From Trichothecium roseum (Eukaryota; Ascomycota; Sordariomycetes; Hypocreales), in contig CM047946.1 of the NCBI GenBank assembly GCA_026184415.1, positions 1,116,001-1,180,000 of the forward strand: a DNA stretch of 64,000 bases, in the 5' to 3' direction. Positions 10,416 to 21,116 of this stretch are shown piece after piece (the first letter of the stretch is position 1; each line of letters begins with the position of its first letter). The notes under the pieces are model-generated. The model was not told the DNA's origin. It did no database searches and was given only the letters and a program-made list of their open reading frames with translations. A program made the translations under genes and the position numbers.

Positions 10416-10832
10416 ATGTAAGTTATCTATCCGTCCTATGCTTTGTGGCTATGGTTCGGGACCACTACTGTCCCATGAGCCTATTGTTAGGGGAACCATT
10501 CCTAGAACATTCACCGGAATTGAGCTGGACGCACTATGTCTGTTTATTGGCACTAACATGGTAATTATTATAGGCCCTCTCGCCGCCGTGCCCGCCTCCC
10601 TACCCGCCGACGCCAAGCCGGCTTCCGAGCTCGCGGCCCCCGCCTCAGGGCCTGGCGGCGTGGAGGCGCCGCCAGAAGGCGGATGTGGGACGTAGTCATA
10701 GACCTGCTGCGAGCCTAGGACGACGCCGAAGAGCGGATGAGGGACGCACGCACAGAGCTGCTGCGAGCCCAGTACGCCGTGTAGGCGGCTACGGCCGCCG
10801 AGCAGGCCGTTATCCGGGGCTTTGCCCTCTAA
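10416..10832 (+). pseudogene. Small coiled-coil ORF relic with intron-split ATG and two TAG codons
   Basis: Joining A10416-T10417 to G10574 across a canonical intron (GTAAGT at 10418, ATTATAG ending 10573) makes an ATG. The frame then runs 85 codons to TAA at 10830. It begins MPSRRRARLPTRRRQAGF, is Arg-rich for about 35 residues, then becomes a charged heptad-like segment (ERMRDARTELLRAQYAV). It is interrupted in frame by TAG at 10716 and at 10782. Both could come from CAG (Gln) by a C-to-T change in CpA context, the preferred context of repeat-induced point mutation. A 54-bp internal tandem repeat (from 10679 and from 10733) encodes the heptads. The family is not recognised. It could be a dead gene or a mobile-element fragment. 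Confidence 0.45.
10679..10786 (+). repeat. 54-bp tandem repeat
   Basis: Two copies starting GCGGATG at 10679 and 10733, sharing GGACG, CA-AGA and CTGCTGCGAGCC. The length is a multiple of three (18 codons), so the reading frame is kept, which supports a former coding origin. Confidence 0.75.
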
Positions 10833-10893
10833 ATACTGTCGGTTAGTTTATTTTCTTTCACTTGCACTTGCGCATAGATAAGACTTCATATAG

Positions 10894-11093
10894 GCCCTTG
10901 AAGCTGTATCGAGTGATTATAGCGGAGGCACTACAGTTCAGAAAGCTCTGGCAGAAACTAAGATCCCACTACTACTTCACTCTGTTCCGTCGTCTTTCAG
11001 GACAGACCTGGGAGGGTCTCCGTTTCTGACGAGCGCGGACGTTTTGAACTTGAAGAACATTGATGGCCGCACGTCTCCCTCTAGTGGACCATG
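10894..11093 (+). other. Isolated exon-like open segment
   Basis: A 200-bp block bounded by an acceptor-like CATATAG and a donor-like GTAAGA is open for 66 codons (starts ALEAVSSDYSGGTTVQKALA, later LLLHSVPSSFRTDLGGSP). It has ordinary protein-like composition but no recognised family, and I find no convincing adjoining exon. It may be a leftover exon of a lost gene or chance. Confidence 0.25.
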
Positions 11094-11586
11094 GTAAGAA
11101 GGCACATATATTCCATCTCCCTAGCTTCCGAGTTGCCGTTTGCGTTTCTCAGCCCTCTTCCTCGTTATTCCACAGTGTGACGTAATATTATGGATGAGCT
11201 TGCTATAGGCATATTCCGTATTGCATCTTTTGGGTATTTTGGACAACCCGCCCGTTGTGTCTTACAATTACCCCTCCCTCCTCGCGCACCCGTCCATTCA
11301 TTCCCCCATGCCAAATCCTCTCCTCTCCAAAAATAAGATTACCCCGTGATACAGAGAGATACTGAGCTCAGCAACAAGCCGCGCCGCACGCTACGTGAGC
11401 GCTTCAGGGCCAGCTTACTTTTCACACAGGCTCTAAAACGTCGTGTATTTTTTCTCCCTTCTTCTTTTCTTTTTCTGCCGCTTATTCGGGTCGTGACAAA
11501 ATAAGCCCACCCTTCTTTTAGATATTCGAGTCATCGCCATCCATATCATTGACGTTCATTCCGCAGCTACACCAAGGGCCAGGAAT
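11094..11586. promoter_or_regulatory. Upstream region of the DUF4246 gene
   Basis: About 490 bp with pyrimidine-rich stretches (11270-11330 and 11450-11475) of the kind found in fungal promoters and 5' UTRs. No ORF with family features. Confidence 0.4.
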
Positions 11587-13896
11587 ATGGCAGACTTTGG
11601 CTCTTCCCAGGATTGGGATGACCTCTTGTGCAAACATAACCAGCTTGCACGGTTGAGCCCGGAGCACAGGGCTGCGTTTGAAGGCTGGGTTGCAGGACAG
11701 GGCCAACCACCCTCCGCATCCTCAGCCGAAGCCTGGTTGAAGTCCAATGTGGGCGACGGCTTTCGGTGCAGGAGCTCGGTGTTGAATGATCTCATTGACT
11801 TTTGCGTGGCTCGCGCGGAGGAGAAACAAGCCCGGGAGGTTAGTTAGTATTCTCGTCTCGTCACTTTGACAGAAGTCTCCTCAGCAAAGCGAGGGAAGAA
11901 TTGCCCGTGGCTGAATTCTTCAAGATAATTACTAACACTTTTCCTTCAACCTTAGGCACAGGGCGGAGAGTTCTCTATCAGGCGTCCAGGCTTTGGTCTT
12001 CCCCTAAATTATCTTCCAGGCAGCGGCTCACGGTTCCCCATCCTCCTCCCTGATATCGAGGAGAGCTGGCGCGCTGCCACGTTGCTCGTCCGGGAGCTCT
12101 GTATGCTCAATTTTATCGACACAATATCTGATAAGCCCGAGTGGTGGCGCAAGGTCAAGGATACAGAGATTACCAGCAAGTGGAGGAGGGAGACCCTCGA
12201 GATGGACTGGCCGTCTCTTGTGAGATGGGGAGACTTTACGCCTGCCATGATCGATGCTGTATGTATCTTTGAAAAGAGAATACTCGGTTGCGAGCCGGTG
12301 ACTGAGCGTTGTGGGTTCTGAAGGCTAACAATACCGGCATCCAAGTGCATAAACGAGCTGCAGATGAAAGCGGACATATACGAGGAGACGGGGTTAATGC
12401 CCGTATACGATTACTCGACTTGCGTTATTAAGTCCGACTCTCTACTCACAAACGACCTCATCAACTCCCTGAAAGATGCAGTCAAACCCCTCGAAGAGGT
12501 TCCCGATAAGCACAAGGACTGGCACCCCAACAGCGATGAAAAGGTTCTTGACATTGTCCACCCTTCCCTCTGGCCATTGGTATATGGCCGCTCACGAATC
12601 CTTACGGATCGCACGATTGGCGTTGATGATGCACTGGAATACTGTGGTGCAGGCACCATTGTGCCATCGCCCCCAGGATCCGAACTGGAAGTCAAGATCG
12701 AGGGATGGGGCACCGAGCGCCGTGAGAGGATATCTTCCCTATCTGACCGGTACCAGTGGCTGCCCTGTGACGTCCAATTGGACCCCGAAACGGGCTCCGC
12801 CAAGATTTGCAGCTATATAAATAACGTGCACCCGGTTGAACAGGCGGCACTTTACCCTGTTATTGAGGCCTTCATCCAGAAGTCACTCCCGGCATGGGAT
12901 GCAGCCTACCGCTGGCCGACCGAATTCGCGACGCAGCGGCTTAGGACAGGAACGTCGACGATCGGGTGTATGTCCGAGAACCAGTGCGTTGAAACCAGGT
13001 GCCAGCCAATTAACCGCCCCATCGAGGACGATGAGGCGCCCAGGCGTGATGACGAGGAGGAGGAGTATGAATACCTGGGCTCGGAGCGGGAGAAGCGTGA
13101 CATGGCCTGGTTCGAGGAGACGCACGAGGCCGTGGTCCCCGATGCCGACGTCAATGCCCATAAGGATTTCGAGTTTCGCTCCTCGGAAGTCAAGGAAGCC
13201 GGGTTCTTTGATGGGGCGAAGCAGATCCAAGTGATTGTCAAGCTGGCCAACATTCACCTCACGCCCGAGAAGCCAACGTACGACGGCGGATCGTGGCACA
13301 CCGAGGGCCAGCTGAACGAGCACATCGTGATGACGGGGCTGTACTACTACGACTGCGAGAACATCACCGACTGCACCCTCGACTTCCGAACCCCCGCCAA
13401 CGCCGAGGACCTTGCCACGGAAGTCTTACACGAGCAGGGCGACTTCTGGTCCCTCGAGCGAACATTCGCCATCCGCCCCGACAGGGACACGCTGCAGAAC
13501 GTAGGTTCGGTGCTCACGCGAGAAGGCCGCGCCCTCTTCTTCCCCAACGTCCTGCAGCATCACGTGTCCCCTTTCAGGCTGGCCGACCCCTCGCGGCCGG
13601 GGCACCGCAAGATCCTGGCCCTGTTCCTCGTGGACCCCGCCATACCCATCATCAGCACCGCCAACGTGCCGCCGCAGCAGAGGGGCTGGTGGCAGAAGGA
13701 GATGGACCGCCTGGGCGGGAGGGTGGGCAGCCTGCCCCCGGAGCTCAGGACAATGGTGGTCGACGGCGTGGACTGGCCGGTCGGCTTGGAACAGGCCAAG
13801 CTGGACAGGCTGGACCTGATGAGGGAGAGGACGGGCTTGCAGGAGGATACCGACGGCGAGATTCAGAGCACGCAGTGGAATTTCTGCGAGCATTAA
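11587..13896 (+). CDS. DUF4246 domain protein, dioxygenase-like residues
   Basis: Member of the large fungal DUF4246 family, function unknown. Exons 11587-11838, 11956-12258 and 12346-13896 encode 701 aa, all joined in phase 0. Family landmarks include the N-terminal RRPGFGLPLNYLPGSGSRFP, WRRETLEMDW, the WHPNSDEKVLDIVHPSLWPLVYGR block, and the C-terminal region from GSWHTEGQLNEHIVMTGLYY to KILALFLVDP. Residues H503-x-E505, H590/H591 and R606 are spaced like the metal triad and 2-oxoglutarate arginine of Fe(II)/2OG oxygenases; that is my inference. An acidic low-complexity insert (DDEEEEYEYLG) lies about residue 420. The ATG at 11587 gives a plausible hydrophilic N-terminus. No close functional neighbours. 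Confidence 0.9.
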
Positions 13897-14779
13897 TTTA
13901 TTTGTTTATATATATATATATATATTTATTGTCTAAGATGAGATGTACTCGCCACATTTGCCGCGGTGAGAAAGTTTACGGAGCATGGTTACATGAATTG
14001 CGTGTGTGCTATGTACGTTATTTTATTCACGAGGGAGAAGGATGGATAGGACGGGATTATCAAAATCGGTACTCCGTCGTCCCCGTAGCCCGTAAACCGG
14101 TGCTGAACCGTAAATCCTCCGCCCAATCCCCAATCCTTCGCAATATCTAATCGGTACGGAGGGCAATCTACCCAACGGCCTAAAGGTGGAACCCCGTCGG
14201 TCCCTTCAAGCCACCTTTCAGCCTGCCAGCCTCCCAACTTTCAGGTCCCCGGTGGCTCTCCCAGCCACCAGTGGTATCGGTGCTAGCAATATAGGCCAAT
14301 AGATGGACATGGACGCCACGCCCGTCCCGCGCGCGAACCCCTGAAAACCGAAACCTTCTAGCGCAAGTGTCTGTCAGCCAAGCCTGTTCTAATTGGCGTA
14401 TCTGAATACGAAGAGAGCCTGAAGGAGACAGAGAGAGGGAGAGGGCGAGAGCGACTTTGCCGACCCCGAATTCATGCACTTTATTCGGTGATTACCACGA
14501 GTAATCAAACACGAAAAAAAAAACACCTCTTTTTTTCTTCTTCTTTTTTCTTCTCTTTGCAAACGGATTCTGTATTTTCCTTCTTTTCACCTTCTCCATT
14601 TTCTTCGGCACTCTTCTCATCTGCTCGGCCATTGCGACATTGGGTTTCAAGTCGAGCGCTGTCCCCCGATCAGCGAGCTAACAACCGCTACCACCCACAC
14701 CACCTGTCCAAATCGACTCAATGCGCTGACCTGTCCAATTCTCGAGCCCCTCCCCGCCAACGCGTCGCCTTCGCCGGCG
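13897..14779. other. Intergenic between DUF4246 and EH-domain genes
   Basis: 883 bp. A (TA)n run sits at about 13907-13925 just after the DUF4246 stop. A pyrimidine-rich block (14515-14630) precedes the EH-domain gene and fits its promoter and 5' leader. No gene is supported. Confidence 0.5.
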
Positions 14780-16897
14780 ATGACGACCTCCATCAACAGG
14801 CAGACCGTCGGGTCTTCCAACGCGGATGCCCTCCGTGGTGCTTCCCTGGCCTTCAAACAGAAGCCCCCGCCGACACCGGTATCGGCAACGGCCACGGGCA
14901 ACGGCCACGGAAGGGATCATTACAACGGTACTGGCGCCCGACCCGCGGGGACCGTGAGTGCGCAGACCACTGGCGGTAGCAGCGTGCACGAGAAGTTGCA
15001 GCCGCCGAACCCGAGCTTCATCGCGGCGACACTGGCTGCCAGCAGGAGCGGCAGCCCGACCGCCAAGGTCAGACAGGGGAATGCGGGAGTTACCGAGAGA
15101 CCCGGGGCGCTGGACACCGCCAGCCGACCTGGTAGCTACGGCGCGGCTGGTGGCGGGTCGAGGAGGGGGAGCAACGACAATGTCTCGAGGGCGAGCTCTG
15201 AGCACAGCGAAATGGTCGTGTCGGAATCCATTGCACCTACCAACTCTCTGATATCAATGTTCGAAGAGAGTGGCGCGAAGCCGAAACCTCGCGAGGGACA
15301 GAGTAGGAGAGATGCGGGGCTTGCGGACAAGAGAGCACAGACCAAATCCGTGGAGGAGCTACGGGAGGTTGTGAGGAGGCAGATGAGGGAGGGACAGCAG
15401 GCTGTTCAAGAGCGGGCGGCTCAGGAGAAGGAAAAGAAGATATCACCGAGGGCCAGTCAAGCCGCGATAAGGTCGAGAGACTTGTCGCCGCTGCCGCCCC
15501 CGAGAAAACCGGCACAGAAGCCAGAGGTCCTAGCGCCCAAGCCTAACCCGCAAGGCATGGCTCCGGTAAACGGATCCCAGGGCACGACTCCTCTATCAAA
15601 GCCACGGCCGAAGACACCTCCACCGGTCAATGCGAGGAAAACGCCAAGTGAGGAAAGGCAGAGGGTCAGTCCTAGGCCACGGAACCTATCTTTGCCAAAG
15701 TCTACGCCTGCACAACCTAAGTCGCCCTCATCCCCTCCGCGAGCAAGCCATGCCTCTTCCCCACCAGAGGTCCTCTCGCCTATTCCTAGGCGCATGTCCA
15801 AGCTACACTCGCCGATTACGCCGCCGCAGAAGCTTACCTTGCTCTCTTCGCCGCAATCGGGGCTTCCAACGGACCCGTCTCCAGACCCGCAAAAGAGCAG
15901 CCCGGCCCCGTTGCCGAGACTGATATCAAAGCCAGCTCCTTCAACGGCAACGCAAAAGGCGGCGCCACCTGCTCCGCCTAAGCCTAGAGGAAGCAACAGC
16001 AGCAAGGCCCCTCAGAAAGGTCCGAATGATGCCTCGCGACCACCTCCGCCGCGGAGGAAGACGTCGGAATCCAACGACGTGTTCGTGTCAGCGCCAACTT
16101 CTCCCGAGAATGCGCGCTCTCCGCCGCCAGCAAAGGTATATACCAACCGACCCGTCGTCAGCTCGCCCCCTTCACCCACCCGCTCCGTCTCACGCCGTCT
16201 CCCGTCGCATACGGGACCGTCACAGAGCAACCTCGACGTCAACAACCTCACCAGTGCTATCGTTGCTGGCTCTCTGGCCTCGTCCCTCCTCTCCACCCAC
16301 AACACGGGGACCGCATCCGCACCTCCCCTGCCGGCCCGGCAGCGGTCACCCCGTCTGAAGCAGACGTTGCGTCAGCCGACGACTAGATCCGACTCGGAGG
16401 ATGACGACAGGATGAAGGTGCACCACAAACACAAACTTAGGAGCGGGAAACACAAGCACCACGAGGGGTCGCGCAAAAAGTGGCGCGACGAGATACGCCA
16501 GCGCGAGCGCAAGCGCTACGAAGCAGTCTGGGCTTCCAACCGAGGCCACCTTCTGAGCCCCCCTGCTTCCTCGACAGCCAGCGCGTCGACGACGGCCGTT
16601 GCCAGCAACAGTGGCGCCACGCCTCCTCCGCGCGACGAGAGCCAGTGCGTGGCCAACGTCGTGGTCAGGGACATATGGCGGCGCTCCCGCCTCCCGCCCG
16701 ACGAGCTCGCCGAGGTCTGGGACCTGGTCGACCGCTCGGGCCGCGGCTCCCTGGACAGGCAGGAGTTCGTAGTGGGCATGTGGCTCGTCGACCAGCGGCT
16801 GCGCGGGAGGAAGATTCCCATCCGGGTGAGCGACAGCGTCTGGGGCAGCGCGAGCGGCCTGGCCGGCGTCAGGGTGAACGGGCCCAAGATTAGATGA
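14780..16897 (+). CDS. EH-domain protein, IRS4/TAX4 family
   Basis: Intronless gene of 705 aa. The first 550 residues are low-complexity and Pro/Ser/Lys-rich with many PP and SPP motifs, as in the yeast IRS4/TAX4 proteins, which bind and activate the phosphoinositide 5-phosphatase INP51 and affect autophagy and cell-wall signalling. The conserved part is the C-terminal EH domain (about 560-690). It begins with KKWRDEIRQRERKRYEAVWA, continues VVRDIWRRSRLPPDELAEVW, and has an EF-hand-like loop DLVDRSGRGSLDRQEFVVGM followed by WLVDQRLRGRKIP. A basic His/Lys run (HHKHKLRSGKHKHH) lies just before the domain. Membership is clear from the EH domain; the INP51 link is by homology only. Confidence 0.87.
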   Translation: MTTSINRQTVGSSNADALRGASLAFKQKPPPTPVSATATGNGHGRDHYNGTGARPAGTVSAQTTGGSSVHEKLQPPNPSFIAATLAASRSGSPTAKVRQGNAGVTERPGALDTASRPGSYGAAGGGSRRGSNDNVSRASSEHSEMVVSESIAPTNSLISMFEESGAKPKPREGQSRRDAGLADKRAQTKSVEELREVVRRQMREGQQAVQERAAQEKEKKISPRASQAAIRSRDLSPLPPPRKPAQKPEVLAPKPNPQGMAPVNGSQGTTPLSKPRPKTPPPVNARKTPSEERQRVSPRPRNLSLPKSTPAQPKSPSSPPRASHASSPPEVLSPIPRRMSKLHSPITPPQKLTLLSSPQSGLPTDPSPDPQKSSPAPLPRLISKPAPSTATQKAAPPAPPKPRGSNSSKAPQKGPNDASRPPPPRRKTSESNDVFVSAPTSPENARSPPPAKVYTNRPVVSSPPSPTRSVSRRLPSHTGPSQSNLDVNNLTSAIVAGSLASSLLSTHNTGTASAPPLPARQRSPRLKQTLRQPTTRSDSEDDDRMKVHHKHKLRSGKHKHHEGSRKKWRDEIRQRERKRYEAVWASNRGHLLSPPASSTASASTTAVASNSGATPPPRDESQCVANVVVRDIWRRSRLPPDELAEVWDLVDRSGRGSLDRQEFVVGMWLVDQRLRGRKIPIRVSDSVWGSASGLAGVRVNGPKIR

Positions 16898-17652
16898 GTC
16901 GAGGGCTTCTTGTTTGAAGTGTGGTAACTGCTACGACTACGACTACTACGACTACTCCGTACTATACCACCACTGACTGCTATTACAAATGGCATGATGT
17001 CAAACCCAACCCATAACCATCCTAGTGTTAAGTCGAAACAAAACAAAAAGACCACAAATGTGGATTTGCATTATTACATACATAGAGAAAGCGGGTTAAG
17101 TTGGTTTTATTTTGGGAATTTAGCATTGATACCTTTTTACCTAGTGCTCCGTAGTATGGTATGGTAGTACCTATCCCACGTCCATCGGATCCGATAATGA
17201 CTTCAATGACACACTACCCTACTCCGTGCAACTGTTTTATTACTGCCATGGGCTGGGCTGGCTGGGCCCGTTTGAGATCTACATGAATACCGATATAAAG
17301 TGGATATGTATTTCGAATTTGATATTTTGTGCTCCGTAGCATCGTCGTTGCTACTAGTGAGTGAGTACGGAGTACGTACTACATTCTCCCATCCCCGTCC
17401 CGACTGCCCGGGTCTTGGTGGAGTAAATAAGGCCGGCCACTGTGGGCTTCCCCTTCTGCTTTTTGTCACCAGCGTATGTACAAAGCAGCAGCTGGGTATG
17501 GTACTCCGTAGAGGCTGCTATACTATTATTGCTACTACTACTACTACTACTACGGAGTACATACGGATTATTCAAAGAGGGGATCTGCAAGCAAGGCTCT
17601 CTCTACTTGACTGACTGCTGCCCGCCGAGATGACCTCATTTCGGCGTAATAT

Positions 17653-17690
<38 letters not shown>

Positions 17691-19589
17691 TTTTTTTTAT
17701 TTTTATAAAAAAACGAGATGTTTAGAAGAGATATGATTTGTTGTTCTGTGCAGTCCCCCTCCCCTTCCCCATCCAAGTCACCATACCATACGGACAAGAA
17801 CCGAACGGAACGGAGGGAAGGGGAAAAAAAGACTGGGGAAAATATTAAAACAAAAAAAAGAGGTGGATGGATGAAATCTCGCATGAAAGCCGCTGCCGCC
17901 GCCACACCTTCTTCTTCCTCTTTTTCCGATCCATAGGAATTTCGATCTGCCGCTGGGGGGGAAAGAACAGGGATGCCTGCGGGATACGTGCGGGATGCAT
18001 AAAGGATACGACCATGGTGGGTAGGCAGGTGGTAGGTACCACGTATCGCGGCACCAGCGACAAATGGGTGGTTTTTTTTTCAATAGTAAAAAAAAAAAAA
18101 AAAACCAATATCGATTTCTATTTTACCGAGTATTCCTGGATTATGGGGAAATGCGCACCAGTCTTGACCCCCTCCTCCTCCCCTCCCCCTGCCCCTGCCC
18201 CAATCTGCACGAAGACAGCCACACCACATACATACATGCGCACCACACACACATCAGCTACCTAGGCCTTACACTACGGAGTACCGAGTGTGCAGAGTGC
18301 AGAGTTGCAGAAGCAGCGTGGCCTACCTATTAGCCTCTCCTCTCAGCCTCTTTCCCAGGTTATGTGTCATGCTTGAGAGGGGGCGCAAGGCCGGCCCCCT
18401 CTGCTTCAAACGAAGCGAGCACTGACGACCTACAAAATTGCCTGCCGCGCGCGCGAACCACGCCCTCTCCTTGCCTCATGTAACGTATGGAGGGAGTTGT
18501 ACTTTGCACTCCGTACGCACCTTTCAGTGAGCTGTCTTGGTAATAGTAGTGCTTGTTTTTCTACTACCTAGGCCAGTCTATGTTGGTGGATGCGTAGTCG
18601 ATAAGACGCATTACTATGCGTGTAGGGAGTGGGTGGCAGTAGTAAGAATACAACTTCCTCCTTTCCCTCCATCCTTCCTCTTATGCTTGCCTTGACACAC
18701 CATCGTTCGTTTCACATTCGGAGGGGCGATCCGAGGATGCCAGTGGTGGTGTGTGTAAGAATAATCTCCGGAATACCGAACTTTCAATGCTCTCGTCTTC
18801 TGACAGCTTTCAAGGTCTGGGGGATCGCCTGATGACCCGATACGGTCTACTCCGTGTGTAGGGCTTGGTGGCTTGCTGGTGGCTTGCTGGGAGTCCCCAA
18901 GAGGTGAGAGGCGGACGGGAGGTGGACGAGTAGAAGCATTTCGTCCAGTTTGTTTCCCCATTTGGGTTTCGCTCCATCACATTGAACCATCAAATCACTG
19001 ACGCTAGGGCTCAAAACGGTAGCGTGTATACCATACGGAGTATCCTCAAGACAACGACCACTAGCAGCTGTCCGTCGTACAGAGCACTATAAACAGATAG
19101 TGTTGCAGGTAGTGTCACAAGTACCATACTCCGTATTCCATTCTGCTGTATCCTACAGCTGCTGCCCTAATGGATGGTTCCGTTTGAATTGTGGGCCCAT
19201 TAATCGTGTCGATCCGACTTGTCGTATGCGTCTCTGGCGTCTACACCTTCACCAGCACCAGCACCACGGTGTCCAAGTTCGGCCTCACATAGTCCTTCTT
19301 GGCTGTGCCTCCTCGTCTCACCCTTGCAACCTGGTCCCTAGTGCTGTTGGCCCCAACGCATAACTGGAGTGATGTAGTACTCCTGGCCAGACCGGATGTC
19401 GGCGTCCTCTGTGGCATCTGGTCCCTTGTTGATGGCACTCGCGTCATCGTCGCTGTTACAGCTGTCACGCCCGGTCCCTCGGGAAGGCCTCATTTTATCG
19501 CGTTTGGCGGTGGAGGCGTCAGTTTCGCTGTCCTCGTGCTTGTCCTCGTCCTCGTTGCTCTTGTCTTCGTTAGGTCTGGAGCGGCGGTC
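16898..19589. other. Long intergenic region rich in TACGGAGTA
   Basis: 2.7 kb without a supported gene. Exact copies of TACGGAGTA/TACTCCGTA are at 16953, 17366, 17502, 17551, 18275, 19034 and 19127, with near copies (GCTCCGTA) at about 17148 and 17331. A (CA)n microsatellite occupies about 17656-17686 and (CTA)n runs lie near 16935 and 17530. A C/T-rich block is at 18170-18205. ORFs on both strands are short and unrelated to known families. Confidence 0.6.
17656..17686. repeat. (CA)n microsatellite
   Basis: About 15 uninterrupted CA dinucleotides, followed by an A/T-rich stretch. Confidence 0.95.
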
Positions 19590-21116
19590 CTACTTGCCCC
19601 CCGTGGACTTAACGAACCTGGGCGTCGTGGCCTTTTCCTTGTCCTCAGCAGTCAAGCTACCCCAGATGGCTGGAAACTCCGAATCGCTGCCCAAGCTACC
19701 CAGGGGCTTTGGTGGTGACCACCCTTCTCCGGGAGAGAGTTCGTCTTCTGGCCATGAAAGGTGTCGACCACCCCTGGGACGGTTGTCCGTAGAGCCCCTG
19801 CCAGCCCCGCCGCTGCTGGCGTCCTCGGAACCGGTGATTGAAAAATTCCAGGAGCTAACCGATTGGGAGTTCCGAGTGCTCCGACGAAAATGCCACTCAG
19901 AGCCTTCCTGCTGTGGCTCGTATTTCCAGTACTCTTTTGCCTCCTCGGACTCTGATACGGGAACTACATCTTGGTGAGCTGTGAGGAGGATTGGTTGGAC
20001 ATCATGATCGGAATTGCCCTTGGGAGGGGGGTTGTCTGTCCGTTGCCTTCCCCAATACGTGCCAGGTTGTTCGTCCCAATCGTATGTCTCTGATTCGGGC
20101 GACTCGAGTCCCTGGGTCTCCAGGTAAAGGTCTCTGATGCGCTGCAGATGTCTTGGTACCCAAATATGGTACAGATTATAAGAGAAGTGGTATCCAGCCC
20201 AGCGGTTCTTCTCGATAAAGTTATCCATGGAAGTGAGGAGGCGGGTCTCAAACTTGACATCGTGTGTACCCCGGCCCTGGTTGTCGGCGTTATTATTGGC
20301 GAGACGGACGCCGTGGCCCATGATGCGAAGTCTCCTGTTATCGTGAACCATACTGAAAACGAGCAACTGGCCGTCAAGCTCGTCGAGGCGACCTGCTCTG
20401 CGGTGCAGCTTCACAAACCACTCCAGCGTGGGCTTGGCCCAGGAAGCTGCCAGGTCCTCGGGCCTCTGCGGGTCGTCGCTGCTCTCCGCCACCCCTGTCG
20501 ACAGAACGCCCACATGGAGGACAGGGACTGAATTGGGTGATGGGACCGTTGGGCTGGTGCGGGGACGCTCAGACGACGACGGCCAAGATGACGCCGTTTG
20601 ACCACTCCACGCCGTGCTGACAATTTGATACGTTAGCCCCAGCTCGGCCTCGTTCATGTCGCCGCCGCCGCTACTGCTGTTGCTGCTCTTATTGCTTCTG
20701 GCGCAGTCATCGTCGTCGCTCTTGTTTCCGGGGTAGAAGTAGACCGTCTCAAAGATGTCTTCCAGCTCCCTGCTGCCCATGAGGGCAAAGGTTTCGGGGG
20801 ACGGAGCGACGAGCGGGGTGATGTGTCTGAAAATGTGAGCGGGTTCCTTCCCGATCCTGTCGGGGACACGCTGGTAAACACCCTCGTCGAAGATGGTGCC
20901 GCTGGTCAGGAGGTGGTGGTGTGAGTCTCCCCCCTGCAGCAGGGCATCGCTGACGGCGTTGCCATCCATCAACCAAGCAGCCGGGTCCTGGTCGACGGGA
21001 CCTGGTCGATGTTCAGGGGCTGTAGATGACGGTGTAACAATGGAATCGTTGGAAGTGGCCTCGCTGAGCGCCCGCTCCCGGGATTGAGTTTCGGCCTGCG
21101 GTGTGCAGGGAGCCAT
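19590..21116 (-). CDS. DUF7924-like fungal protein, core region atypical
   Basis: Single-exon ORF of 508 aa from the ATG at 21116. The longer frame to 21227 would include copies of the intergenic 9-mer, so it is not used. The N-terminal third has GVYQRVPDRIGKEPAHIFRH followed by ITPLVAPSPETFALMG. The later part has LDELDGQLLVFSMVHDNRRL, then RIMGHGVRLANN and WAGYHFSYNLYHIWVPRHLQ. These match the flanks of a common fungal family annotated DUF7924. The central segment between them, normally a well-conserved PDYSVGF...FPFLTCEVKC-like core, is not recognisable here; it is replaced by Ser/Thr/Pro-rich sequence and a GGGDMNE linker. The C-terminal 150 residues are Ser/Glu/Gly-rich. It is either a diverged member or a gene losing function. 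The cellular role of the family is unknown. Confidence 0.65.
   Translation of the reverse strand: MAPCTPQAETQSRERALSEATSNDSIVTPSSTAPEHRPGPVDQDPAAWLMDGNAVSDALLQGGDSHHHLLTSGTIFDEGVYQRVPDRIGKEPAHIFRHITPLVAPSPETFALMGSRELEDIFETVYFYPGNKSDDDDCARSNKSSNSSSGGGDMNEAELGLTYQIVSTAWSGQTASSWPSSSERPRTSPTVPSPNSVPVLHVGVLSTGVAESSDDPQRPEDLAASWAKPTLEWFVKLHRRAGRLDELDGQLLVFSMVHDNRRLRIMGHGVRLANNNADNQGRGTHDVKFETRLLTSMDNFIEKNRWAGYHFSYNLYHIWVPRHLQRIRDLYLETQGLESPESETYDWDEQPGTYWGRQRTDNPPPKGNSDHDVQPILLTAHQDVVPVSESEEAKEYWKYEPQQEGSEWHFRRSTRNSQSVSSWNFSITGSEDASSGGAGRGSTDNRPRGGRHLSWPEDELSPGEGWSPPKPLGSLGSDSEFPAIWGSLTAEDKEKATTPRFVKSTGGK

Noticed and set aside
13293..14150. 285-codon plus-strand ORF overlapping the DUF4246 exon
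   Set aside because: Alternative frame of a GC-rich real exon; Arg/Pro/Ala-rich, no family.
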